Shown here: positions 25,463 to 33,211 of the stretch, piece after piece
Numbering within the stretch: position 1 is the first letter of the stretch
Layout of the letters: each line of letters opens with the position of its first letter
Source: Streptomyces mobaraensis
Lineage (GTDB): Bacteria; Actinomycetota; Actinomycetes; Streptomycetales; Streptomycetaceae
NCBI RefSeq assembly: GCF_020099395.1
Contig: NZ_CP083590.1
Coordinates: forward strand, 7,130,001 to 7,194,000
DNA length: 64,000 nt
Direction: 5' to 3'
Notes under the pieces: model-generated
The model's input: only the letters and a program-made list of their open reading frames with translations
What the model was told of the DNA's origin: nothing
Databases searched by the model: none
Translations under genes and position numbers: made by a program

Positions 25463-25599
25463 GGTGATGTATCCCCCTGGCCGTGTCGGTGACGTGCCGA
25501 AGGCCGTGGCGGTCACGGCCTTCCGTCGAGGGTCGCAACATCGCCGTCCGCGATCTCATTCCCGGTCGCGCCGATTGCCGGGTGTTCGATGGTGACCAT

Positions 25600-25633
25600 A
25601 CACTTCGAGTGTTCGTTTCGTGTTGAACACTCG
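25600..25633. promoter_or_regulatory. Overlapping palindromic operators between two quinone-reductase-type genes
   Basis: ACACT-TCG-AGTGT (25600-25612) is a perfect dyad, and CGAGTGTTC (25606-25614) pairs perfectly with GAACACTCG (25625-25633) across 10 bases. The two dyads share a half-site. They sit just before the start of the oxidoreductase gene, suiting a MarR/HxlR/TetR-type repressor controlling both directions. No regulator gene is adjacent. Confidence 0.7.
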
Positions 25634-25649
25634 ATGAGGGGTGGCTGCC

Positions 25650-26624
25650 ATGCGTGTTGTCCGGTTCGAGAAGTTCGGTGGCCCGGAGGTCTTGACGGAG
25701 ACCCGGGTCCCGGCCCCCCGGCCGGGCCCCGGGCAGGTAGCCATCGACGTCGCGTACGCCGGGGTGAACTTCGCCGACGTCAAGTCGCGGAGCGACGGCT
25801 ACCGCGTGCCCTCGCTGCCCTTCGTGCCGGGCCTCGAGGTGTCCGGGTGGATCCGGGCGGTCGGCGACGGCGTCACGGGACTGGACGCCGGCCGGCCGGT
25901 GGCGGCGTTCACCCCGGGCGGTGGCTACGCGGAGACCGTCGTCGTCGACGCCACGACGGTCTTCACCCTGCCGGACAGCATCGACCTGCGCACCGCCGCC
26001 ACCCTCCCCACCGTCCTGCCGACCGCGCACGCGCTCCTCCACGAGGCGGGCCGGCTGCGCGCGGGCGAGACCGTGCTCGTGCAGGGAGCGGCGGGCGGCG
26101 TCGGCACGGTGCTCGGCCAGCTGGCCGAGGCCGCGGGCGCGGGACGGGTGTTCGGCGTGGTGTCGGGGGCGGCGAAGGCCGAGTACGCGCTCGCCCACGG
26201 GTACGACGAGGTCTTCGTCGGGGACTTCGCGGACGAGGTGCGCGCCGCCACCGGCGGCCGGGGCGTGGACCTCGCGCTGGACCCCGTCGGCGGCGAGACG
26301 TTCCGGCGAAGCCTGGAGGCGCTCGCGCCCTTCGGCCGCCTCGTCTCCTACGGCAACGCGAGCGCGGCGGAACCGTGGCGGCTGGGGCAGCGGGAGCTGT
26401 TCCCCGGCGCGGTCTCCGTCGCGGGCTTCTCGCTCCTCACGCTCGTGGCGACCGAGCCGGAGGCCGTGCGCGCGCTCACGACGCGGGCCTTCCGCACGGT
26501 CGCCGAGGGGACCGTGCGCCTGCCCGTCACGGCGGAGTTCCCCCTCGCGGAGGCGGCGGACGCGCACCGGCTGATGGAGACGCGCACGACCACGGGCAAG
26601 CTGCTCCTGCGGGTGGCCGGCTGA
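25650..26624 (+). CDS. Quinone oxidoreductase (zinc-independent MDR family)
   Basis: A 324-residue medium-chain dehydrogenase/reductase. MRVVRFEKFGGPEVL and the GroES-like domain are followed by ETVLVQGAAGGVGTVLGQLA, the NADPH-binding AAGGVG motif; structural-zinc cysteines are lacking, as in quinone oxidoreductases. ATG 25650 was preferred over GTG 25641 because GAGGGG lies 8 bases upstream. It reduces quinones or enones with NADPH. Expression is probably controlled by the palindromes immediately upstream. Confidence 0.88.
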   Translation: MRVVRFEKFGGPEVLTETRVPAPRPGPGQVAIDVAYAGVNFADVKSRSDGYRVPSLPFVPGLEVSGWIRAVGDGVTGLDAGRPVAAFTPGGGYAETVVVDATTVFTLPDSIDLRTAATLPTVLPTAHALLHEAGRLRAGETVLVQGAAGGVGTVLGQLAEAAGAGRVFGVVSGAAKAEYALAHGYDEVFVGDFADEVRAATGGRGVDLALDPVGGETFRRSLEALAPFGRLVSYGNASAAEPWRLGQRELFPGAVSVAGFSLLTLVATEPEAVRALTTRAFRTVAEGTVRLPVTAEFPLAEAADAHRLMETRTTTGKLLLRVAG

Positions 26625-26822
26625 GTACGGGTCGGCCGACCGCCGGCCGGCTACCGGGCGATCACCGGGCGGCGCGAGCAAGCGGCGCGGCCCGGCCCGT
26701 GCACGCGTCCGCGCCGGCGGCCGGACCGCCGTCGTACCGCACGGCCGACCAGTCCCCCCGCCGCCGGGTGCCCGCGGCGGACGGCCGGCACCCCGCACCC
26801 GGCCGCCGCCGGGCGCGCGGCG

Positions 26823-27014
26823 TCACCTGCCCTTGTGCTGCTTCCGCTCCGCCGCGTGCCGGGCCTTCGCGACCGCGTCGTGGAGCTCGCCCTTGACCTT
26901 CTGGAGGTGGCCCTCGCTCTGGGTCCGGCGGTCGCCGGTCATCCGGCCCAGGGTCTCCTTCAGGCGGCCCTTCGTCTGATCGGCCTTGGCCTTCGTCCTG
27001 TCCTTGGCGCTCAT
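26823..27014 (-). CDS. CsbD-family stress protein
   Basis: A 63-residue, highly charged, Lys/Glu-rich protein: MSAKDRTKAKADQTKGRLKE, then TGDRRTQSEGHLQKVKGEL, the CsbD pattern. CsbD-like proteins are small hydrophilic proteins induced by general stress (SigB-type) and commonly lack defined activity. The start is clear and the length typical. It is a monocistronic gene between the oxidoreductase and a DUF3140 gene. Confidence 0.9.
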   Translation of the reverse strand: MSAKDRTKAKADQTKGRLKETLGRMTGDRRTQSEGHLQKVKGELHDAVAKARHAAERKQHKGR

Positions 27015-27132
27015 GTCGGCGCTGCCCTTCGCTTCGCTTGCAGGGGCTGGGAGGGCGGGCGGCGCCCGCTCCCCGGCTTCCAGTGTCGATCGCCGTGGCC
27101 CGGCGCGCACGCCGTGGCCGTGGCACGCGGGG

Positions 27133-27471
27133 TCAGGACGGTTTCAGCGGGTCGTGGCCGATGTTCATCAGGCCGTGCCGCCACTGTGTGCCGCCGGCCT
27201 CCGGTTCCCGGTCCGGGCTCCGCTGGGAGCGGACGACGTCGCAGACGCGCCGCATGACGCGGGCGTCGTCCTCGGTGAGGTCGGTGCGGCGCTTGGCCAG
27301 GATGTCGAGGACCTGCCGCCCGGCGGGCGGCCCGGCGCGGTCGGGGACCTCCTCGGCCCGTTCGCCGGCCCCCTGGACGTTCAGCCAGTCCTGGAGCTCG
27401 CGCGAGGTCATGTTCACCGCCGTGTGGAACTCGTCCCAGAGCTCGGTGCTCACGTTGCCGGACGCTGCCAC
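27133..27471 (-). CDS. DUF3140 protein
   Basis: A 112-residue protein with ELWDEFHTAVNMTSRELQDWL, the signature of DUF3140, a small actinobacterial family, followed by AKRRTDLTEDDARVMRRVCDVV. It is probably all-helical and cytosolic. The GTG start has an excellent GAGGAGG site. Function is not known; family members often occur near stress genes, as here next to CsbD. Confidence 0.85.
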   Translation of the reverse strand: MAASGNVSTELWDEFHTAVNMTSRELQDWLNVQGAGERAEEVPDRAGPPAGRQVLDILAKRRTDLTEDDARVMRRVCDVVRSQRSPDREPEAGGTQWRHGLMNIGHDPLKPS

Positions 27472-27562
27472 GGTGCCTCCTCATGGCCGGAAAATGCCGT
27501 CGGGGCACGCGTTGCCGATCGCCGGGCCGGTAAACGGGCCCGGACGCGACCGGGCGGGCGGC

Positions 27563-28012
27563 TCAGACCCCGGGCGCCGGGCGCACGGTGATCCCGTTCC
27601 GCTCCAGCAGCGCCGCCGTCACCCCGTCCCCTGGCACCAGCCCCCCGCCGAACGAGCCGTCGTACACCGCGCCCCGCCCGCACGACGGGCTGCGCGGCAT
27701 CAGCAGCGCCTCCGAGCACCCCGCCCGCCGCGCCGCCGCGAGGGCGCGCCGCGCCCCGGCCACGAATTCCGCCGTCACGTCCCGCCCGGTGTCCTCGACG
27801 ACGCGTGCCGTCCCGTCGAGCACGCCGTGCCCGTCACCGCCCACCAGCTCCGCGGGCCGCCGCGGCGTCGCGAGCCCGCCCGCGACCTCCGGGCAGAACG
27901 GGACCACCGCGCGTCCGGCCACCGCCTCCGCGACCTCCGACGACGCCTTGTCCCGCCCGTCGAACCGGCAGGGCACTCCCCGTAGACACGCGCTGACCAG
28001 GATCGCTTCCAT
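27563..28012 (-). CDS. DUF523 protein (TudS-like Fe-S desulfidase candidate)
   Basis: A 149-residue DUF523 protein. Conserved Cys occur in VSACLRGVPCRFDG, FCPEVAGGLATPRRPAE and LMPRSPSCGRG. In characterised relatives three Cys hold a [4Fe-4S] cluster that removes sulfur from thiouracil/thiouridine. All three blocks are present, so activity is plausible. It starts at ATG close to a divergent-free gap and is followed by the DUF3140 gene on the same strand. The substrate is inferred from the family. Confidence 0.83.
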   Translation of the reverse strand: MEAILVSACLRGVPCRFDGRDKASSEVAEAVAGRAVVPFCPEVAGGLATPRRPAELVGGDGHGVLDGTARVVEDTGRDVTAEFVAGARRALAAARRAGCSEALLMPRSPSCGRGAVYDGSFGGGLVPGDGVTAALLERNGITVRPAPGV

Positions 28013-28045
28013 GCCGCCAGGCTAACCGGCCGGCGGGCGCCCGCC

Positions 28046-28555
28046 TCAGGCCCCCACCGTGCCGTCGACGCCCTCGCGCAGGAGGTCCGCGTGGCCGTTG
28101 TGGCGGGCGTATTCGAGGAGGACGTGGACCATCGCCATGCGCAGCGAGACCCGCCGCCCCCACCGCGGCTGGAGGCCCGTCGTGTCGAGGGACGCCGCCG
28201 CGGCCTCGACGCGGCGGGAGCGGGCGACCTCGGCGTCCCACGCGGCGAAGGCCTCGGCGCGGGTCGAGCCGGACGCGTCGTACGCCGCCTGGAAGTCCAT
28301 GCGGTCGGACCAGAGGAGGGGCAGGGCGTTGTCCTCGAACACCCGGCGGAACCAGGTGCGTTCCACCTCGGCGAGGTGGCGGACCAGGCCGAGCAGGGTC
28401 AGCGTCGACGGCGGCATCGCACGGCGGCGCAGCTCCTCGTCGGTGAGCCCCTCGCACTTCCGGGCCAGGGTGGCGCGGTGGTAGTCGAGGTAGGCCCGCA
28501 GCGTCTCCCGCTCGCCGCCGGTGGTGGGAGGGGGAACGCGCTCGTCGGGGGTCAT
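28046..28555 (-). CDS. DinB-family protein (DUF664)
   Basis: A 169-residue four-helix protein of the DinB/DUF664 superfamily. TLLGLVRHLAEVERTWF and the C-terminal VHVLLEYARHNGHADLLRE give the three-His metal-binding pattern typical of the fold (His in RHLAEVE, and HNGHAD). Relatives include mycothiol-dependent transferases, but most are uncharacterised. It lies 33 bases upstream of the DUF523 gene on the same strand and may share its transcript. Confidence 0.85.
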   Translation of the reverse strand: MTPDERVPPPTTGGERETLRAYLDYHRATLARKCEGLTDEELRRRAMPPSTLTLLGLVRHLAEVERTWFRRVFEDNALPLLWSDRMDFQAAYDASGSTRAEAFAAWDAEVARSRRVEAAAASLDTTGLQPRWGRRVSLRMAMVHVLLEYARHNGHADLLREGVDGTVGA

Positions 28556-28721
28556 GTGTCGTACTCCTGTACGTTTTTGGTGGTGGGGCAGGTGTATCCC
28601 GGGGCGTCACCGCACACAAGTCGTCGACGCACACAAGTCCCGACGCCCCGGAACCGCCGGGCGGCCGGGTCGTTCTCAGGGCGCCATGTCGCCGCCACCG
28701 GTCCAGGGGGAACACCGAACC

Positions 28722-29294
28722 ATGTCCGACGACCACGGGTGCCGCGGCTGGTACCGCCTCGGCACCGAAGTGCTGTACCGCGGGCGGCACCTGACGCTCC
28801 ACCGCGACCGCGTCGTCCAGCCGGACGGCGCGGAGGGGACGTACGAACGCCTCACTCTGGCGGACGGCGCCCGGGTCGTCGCCGTCGACGACGACGGCTG
28901 GGTGGCCCTGGTCGAGGACGCCTTCGCACCGATCGGCCGGCGCCTGCTGCACATTCCGGGCGGGGCCGTCGCCGCGGGGGAGGACCCCGAGGCCGCGGCG
29001 GCGCGCGAGTGCGAGGAGGAGACGGGCCGGCGCCCCGGCGCACTCCGCCGGCTGGGCGTCGTCCACCCGCTCCCGTCCCGTACGTCGGCCGTCACCCACC
29101 TCTTCCTGGGCACCGACCTGCACCGGGGCACCCTCCGGCGGGATCCGACCGAGGCCGGCATGCGGGTGCGCTGGCTGCCGCTCGACGACGCCGTCCGCAT
29201 GGCCGCGAGCGGTGCCCTGACGGAGGCGGGGACGGTGATGGGGCTGCTCCTGGCGGCACGGCTGCTCCCGGTGACGCCCGCCGGCCGAGCGTGA
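28722..29294 (+). CDS. NUDIX hydrolase, ADP-ribose pyrophosphatase-like
   Basis: A 190-residue NUDIX protein. GAVAAGEDPEAAAARECEEE followed by TG at about 93-114 matches the GX5EX7REUXEEXGU box. The N-terminal strand VLYRGRHLTLHRDRV and the C-terminal layout resemble ADP-ribose pyrophosphatases. It would hydrolyse a nucleoside diphosphate linked to another moiety, in a Mg2+-dependent reaction. The ATG follows an AGGGGGA site. Divergent from the DinB gene. Confidence 0.85.
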   Translation: MSDDHGCRGWYRLGTEVLYRGRHLTLHRDRVVQPDGAEGTYERLTLADGARVVAVDDDGWVALVEDAFAPIGRRLLHIPGGAVAAGEDPEAAAARECEEETGRRPGALRRLGVVHPLPSRTSAVTHLFLGTDLHRGTLRRDPTEAGMRVRWLPLDDAVRMAASGALTEAGTVMGLLLAARLLPVTPAGRA

Positions 29295-29617
29295 GCTTCG
29301 TCTCGTCCGGCGGGGGTACGGGGAGCGGCGGGCCGGCCCCGGCGGCCACCCGGCCGTACGCGGCCCCGCACCGCGAACCCCCGTACGCCCGCCGCCCGAT
29401 GCGCCCCGCCGCGTGCCCGGCGGCGACCCGCCCCGCCCCGCGGCACACCCGGACCGCCCGGCCGGCCGCGGCCGGGGCCGGTGAGCGGCGACCGGCGGGC
29501 CGGCGCGATGATCTCCCCAGGCCGCGGCAGCCCGCCCGTCCCGTCCGCCGCGCGGCGCCGCCGCGCCCGTGACACCGGGATGCCGGGGCCCGGCCATGGA
29601 ACGAAAGGGAGTGGGAC
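29295..29617. other. 323-base intergenic region, nothing recognised
   Basis: Very GC-rich spacer between the NUDIX and epimerase genes. Frames are open on both strands but encode only Arg/Pro/Ala-rich sequence. No convincing promoter, hairpin or small gene was seen apart from the epimerase ribosome-binding site AAAGGGAG. Confidence 0.6.
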
Positions 29618-30628
29618 ATGTCGTACTGGCTCGTCGCGGGCGGCGCCGGATTCATCGGCGGACACGTCGTCAGGGCCATGCGCGAGGCGGGGGAGCGGGT
29701 CGTCGTGGTGGACGACCTGTCCACGGGGAGCCGGGACGCCGTCCCGGACGGCGTCCCCCTCATCGAGGCCGACATCCTCGACGCGGAGGCGCTCGCCGGG
29801 GTCTTCCGGCGGTTCCCGGTGGAGGGCGTGGTCAACCTCGTCGCCCGGACGCAGGTCGGCGAGTCCGTCGAACTGCCGCTGCTGCACTACCGCCAGAACG
29901 TGGAGGGTTTCCGGACGCTCCTCGCGGCCATGGACGACGCGGGGGTGCGCAAGCTCGTGTACTCCTCCAGCGCCTCCGTCTACGGCATGGTCGACGAGGA
30001 CCTGGTCACCGAGGCCACCCCCTGCGACCCGATCAGCCCCTACGGCCAGACCAAGCTGATCGGCGAGTGGCTGGCCGCCGCGGCGCACCGCGCCCACGGC
30101 GTCGACTTCGTCAACCTGCGGTACTTCAACGTGGCCGGGGCCGCGGAACCGCGGCTGGCCGACGAACGGGTGCTCAACCTGGTGCCCATGGTCTTCGAGA
30201 AGCTCACCGCGGGCCAGGCCCCGGTGATCTTCGGCGACGACTACCCGACCCCGGACGGCACCTGCGTCCGCGACTACATCCACGTCGCCGACATCGCCTC
30301 CGCCCACCTGGCCGCCACCCGCTTCCTGCGCGGCCGGCAGGGCGTGGCCCGCACGTTCAACGTCGGCCGCGGCGAAGGGCTCTCGGTGCGGGAGCTGATC
30401 TCCGTCATCGGTGAGGTCACCGGCCACGACACCGCCCCCGTCGTCACCGCCCGGCGGCCGGGCGACCCGGCGCGCGTGGTCGCCGACTCCTCGCCCATCG
30501 AGCGGGAGCTGGACTGGCGGGCCCGGCACACCGTCCGCGCCATGGTCGCCTCCGCCTGGGAGGGCTGGTGCCTCCGGCACCCGCACGCCCGGCGCGAGCG
30601 GGGGACGCGGGTCGCCCCCGGGGCGTGA
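29618..30628 (+). CDS. NAD-dependent nucleotide-sugar epimerase (GalE-like)
   Basis: A 336-residue extended SDR. LVAGGAGFIGGHVV binds NAD, SSSASVYG contains the catalytic Ser, YGQTKLIGE the Tyr-x3-Lys, and GTCVRDYIHVADIASAH is the UDP-hexose 4-epimerase signature. It most likely interconverts UDP-glucose/galactose or related sugars at C4. The epimerase is transcribed alone; another possibility is a dTDP/UDP-sugar epimerase serving polysaccharide synthesis. The C-terminal 30 residues are basic and not conserved. Confidence 0.85.
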   Translation: MSYWLVAGGAGFIGGHVVRAMREAGERVVVVDDLSTGSRDAVPDGVPLIEADILDAEALAGVFRRFPVEGVVNLVARTQVGESVELPLLHYRQNVEGFRTLLAAMDDAGVRKLVYSSSASVYGMVDEDLVTEATPCDPISPYGQTKLIGEWLAAAAHRAHGVDFVNLRYFNVAGAAEPRLADERVLNLVPMVFEKLTAGQAPVIFGDDYPTPDGTCVRDYIHVADIASAHLAATRFLRGRQGVARTFNVGRGEGLSVRELISVIGEVTGHDTAPVVTARRPGDPARVVADSSPIERELDWRARHTVRAMVASAWEGWCLRHPHARRERGTRVAPGA

Positions 30629-30778
30629 GCCCGCGGAGCCGGTGCCGCAGCCGGTGCTGACGTCTTAGTTGACGCCGTCCCGCCCGCCGCGAGCCGCCGG
30701 GGCCGTCCCGCCGCTTCCGGGCGGGGGGACGGCATTACCGGCGTCCGCCCGTCGCACCGGCCTGCCGCACGGGCACTC

Positions 30779-31843
30779 TCACACCGGCACGGCCTCCACG
30801 AGAGAGAACGTGCTCGGCGCCGGCAGCGGGCTCACGGACGTCACCGCGAACCCCGACGCCGCGCACAGGGCCGTGAAGTCCTCGGCCGTGCGCTCCCTGC
30901 CGCCCAGGCCGAGCATCATGGTGAGGTCGCTCAGATAGGGGCCGGGGTCCGTGTCGGCCCGGGCGGTCCCCGGTGCCGGCAGCACCGGCTCGACGACGAG
31001 CAGCCGGCCGTCGTCCGGTATCACCCGGCGTATCCCGTCGAGGATCGCCCCGCACCGCTCGTCGCTCCAGTCGTGCAGCACGCTCTTGAGCAGGTACAGG
31101 TCGCCGCCGGCCGGGGCGGAGACGAAGAAGTCGCCGGTCTCCAGGGAGCACCGGCCGGACAGGCCCGCCCGCTCCAGCCGGGGCGCGGCCTCCGCGAGCC
31201 CCTCCGCGGAGTCGTAGAGGACGCCGCGGAGCCCCGGGTGCCGGGCGAGGACGGCCGCCAGCAGCGTGCCGTCGCCCCCGCCCACGTCCACGAGGGTGCC
31301 GAAGCGCCCGAAGTCGTAGTGGCCGGGCAGGACCTCGGCGGTCGTCCGGGTGGCCTGGCTCATGGCCGTGTTGAAGTCGGCCGAGAGTGCCGGGTCCTTC
31401 CGGATGTGGGTGAAGTAGTCGTGGCCGTGCAGGGTGTCGAAGGTGGGCAGACCGGTCCGCAGCCCGTCGGCCAGGTGCTCCCAGGCGCGGACCATGGCCG
31501 GGTTGGCGTAGACGCGGAGGACGGCGGCCATGCTCTCCGGGTGGTCCTCGCGCAGCAGGGCGCCGGCCGGGGTGAGCCGGAAGACGCCCGGCCGGACCTC
31601 GTCGAGCAGGCCGAGCGGAACCGTCGCGCGCAGGGTCCGCAGGGTCGGGTCGGGCAGGGTGCCGCAGTGGGCGGCGAGCTCCTCGGCGGTGGCCTCCCCG
31701 TCGCCGAGCCGGTCGGCCACGCCCAGCCGCAGCACCGTGTCCAGCAGGATGGAGACCGCGTGACCCCACATCAGCCGCTGGAGGATCGCCTGCGGCGGGG
31801 GGCCGGCGAGGCCGCCGTTCGTCCGGTCCGGTTCCGTTGCCAT
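30779..31843 (-). CDS. SAM-dependent O-methyltransferase (plant-type, dimerisation domain)
   Basis: A 354-residue methyltransferase of the Methyltransf_2 family found in antibiotic pathways. The N-terminal helical dimerisation domain (ILLDTVLRLGVADRL) is followed by FGTLVDVGGGDGTLLAAVL, the SAM loop, and LLKSVLHDWSDERC, where the His/Asp pair acts as the catalytic base as in plant and anthracycline O-methyltransferases. Targets are usually phenols or sugar hydroxyls. It stands alone, 12 kb from the cluster, so a link to it is only a possibility. Convergent to the epimerase. Confidence 0.87.
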   Translation of the reverse strand: MATEPDRTNGGLAGPPPQAILQRLMWGHAVSILLDTVLRLGVADRLGDGEATAEELAAHCGTLPDPTLRTLRATVPLGLLDEVRPGVFRLTPAGALLREDHPESMAAVLRVYANPAMVRAWEHLADGLRTGLPTFDTLHGHDYFTHIRKDPALSADFNTAMSQATRTTAEVLPGHYDFGRFGTLVDVGGGDGTLLAAVLARHPGLRGVLYDSAEGLAEAAPRLERAGLSGRCSLETGDFFVSAPAGGDLYLLKSVLHDWSDERCGAILDGIRRVIPDDGRLLVVEPVLPAPGTARADTDPGPYLSDLTMMLGLGGRERTAEDFTALCAASGFAVTSVSPLPAPSTFSLVEAVPV

Positions 31844-32179
31844 CCCTGGTTCCCTTCGGCAGGCCGTCGGCGGCGGCTGTCCGGGGGGAGGCCGCGACGA
31901 CGGGGTGAACGGTGTACGCGTGGTCCGCGGCGCGGAGGCGAGGCAACCCTAGGTCGCGGTGATCGGTCCCGGCAATGGGGGAGGACGGGCGGGATCCGGC
32001 GCCCCGTACGGAGGAATCCGCCGCGCCGCCGACGGCCCGTCACGGCGCGCACGGCCGCCGCCCGGAACGTCCGCATCCCCGCTTCGCATAGGCTGACCCC
32101 GCCGGAATCTCCCGCTCGACGGGGACGCCGGGGCCCGGGCCGCGCACGGAACGGGCGGTGGTCGAAGTGAGGAGTGGAT
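31844..32179. other. Divergent intergenic region between methyltransferase and lepB genes
   Basis: A 336-base spacer that must contain both promoters. The methyltransferase ATG has AGGGAACC upstream (minus strand). I see no clear -10/-35 pairs; CATAGGCT near 32088 is the only moderately AT-containing candidate for the rightward promoter. Confidence 0.4.
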
Positions 32180-33091
32180 GTGGGGGACGTGGCGGTGGGC
32201 GCGCGTTCGGAGCGGGGCGGGCCGGAGGAGGAGCCCGTGGGGGCGGCCGGTGCGACCGAGCGGGCCGATCAGGCCGGGCAGGCCGAGCAGGCCGAGAAGT
32301 CGGGGAAGGCGAAGAAGAAGGCCGGACAGCAGCGGCCGTTCTGGAAGGAGCTGCCCCTCCTCGTCGTCGTCGCCCTGGTGCTGGCGCTGCTGATCAAGAC
32401 GTTCCTGGTGCAGGCGTTCTCCATCCCCTCGGACTCCATGCAGGACACCCTCCAGCGGGGCGACCGGGTGCTGGTCGACAAGCTGACCCCGTGGTTCGGG
32501 GCGGAGCCCGAGCGCGGCGAGGTCATCGTCTTCCACGACCCCGGCACCTGGCTGAGGGACGAGCCGACGCCGGAGCCCAACCTGGTGCAGAAGGCGCTGA
32601 GCTTCATCGGGCTGATGCCGTCGGCCAACGAGAAGGACCTGATCAAGCGGGTCATCGGGGTCGCCGGTGACACCGTGGAGTGCAAGGGGACCGGCCCCCT
32701 GAAGGTCAACGGCAAGCCGCTCCAGGAGCCGTACGTCTTTCCCGGGAACACGCCGTGCAGTCTGGGCGAGTGGGGCCAGTTCAAGATCACTGTGCCCAAG
32801 GACCGGCTCTGGGTGATGGGCGACCACCGGCAGAACTCCGCCGACTCCCGCTTCCACCAGGACGAGCCGGGCAACGGCTTCGTCCCCGTCGGCAACGTCG
32901 TCGGCCGGGCGATCGTCGTGGCCTGGCCGATCGACCGCTGGTCCACCCTGCCGGTGCCCGACACCTTCGACCAGAAGGGCATCGACAAGGCGGCCGCCAC
33001 GGCGCCCACCGCCGTGGCCTTCGTCGGCGCCGTACCGCTGGTGCTGCTGCGCCGGCGCGTGGCCGTCCGCCGCGCGGAGCGGCGCGGATAG
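32180..33091 (+). CDS. lepB: Signal peptidase I
   Basis: A 303-residue membrane-bound signal peptidase. A charged cytoplasmic N-terminus with KKKAGQQRPFWKELP leads into one membrane span (LLVVVALVLALLIKTFLV), then FSIPSDSMQDTLQRGD with the catalytic Ser, KRVIGVAGDTVEC with the catalytic Lys, and MGDHRQNSADSR, box E. A second hydrophobic segment near the C-terminus ends with an Arg-rich tail. It removes signal peptides from exported proteins. GTG at 32180 was chosen because AGGAG lies 5 bases before it; GTG 32174 is too close. Streptomycetes usually have several lep paralogues in tandem; this one is single. Confidence 0.93.
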   Translation: MGDVAVGARSERGGPEEEPVGAAGATERADQAGQAEQAEKSGKAKKKAGQQRPFWKELPLLVVVALVLALLIKTFLVQAFSIPSDSMQDTLQRGDRVLVDKLTPWFGAEPERGEVIVFHDPGTWLRDEPTPEPNLVQKALSFIGLMPSANEKDLIKRVIGVAGDTVECKGTGPLKVNGKPLQEPYVFPGNTPCSLGEWGQFKITVPKDRLWVMGDHRQNSADSRFHQDEPGNGFVPVGNVVGRAIVVAWPIDRWSTLPVPDTFDQKGIDKAAATAPTAVAFVGAVPLVLLRRRVAVRRAERRG

Positions 33092-33117
33092 CGGAGACGG
33101 GACGACACGACGCGGCA

Positions 33118-33162
33118 GGCGCCCGGCCGCCGGACCTTCCGGTCCGGCGGCCGGGCGCCTTT
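33118..33162 (+). terminator. Strong intrinsic terminator after lepB
   Basis: A perfect 19-base stem (left arm GGCGCCCGGCCGCCGGACC) with a TTCC tetraloop, followed by TTTCC. It lies 27 bases after the lepB stop and also before the end of the convergent ABC transporter gene. Confidence 0.92.
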
Positions 33163-33211
33163 CCGCCGTATGACGGTGTACGTCTTTCGCATGACGGTGT
33201 GTGGCGGGTCC

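Noticed and set aside
30779..31843. O-methyltransferase as part of the aryl-aminocyclitol cluster
   Set aside because: It lies over 12 kb away beyond unrelated genes; membership is possible but not supported.
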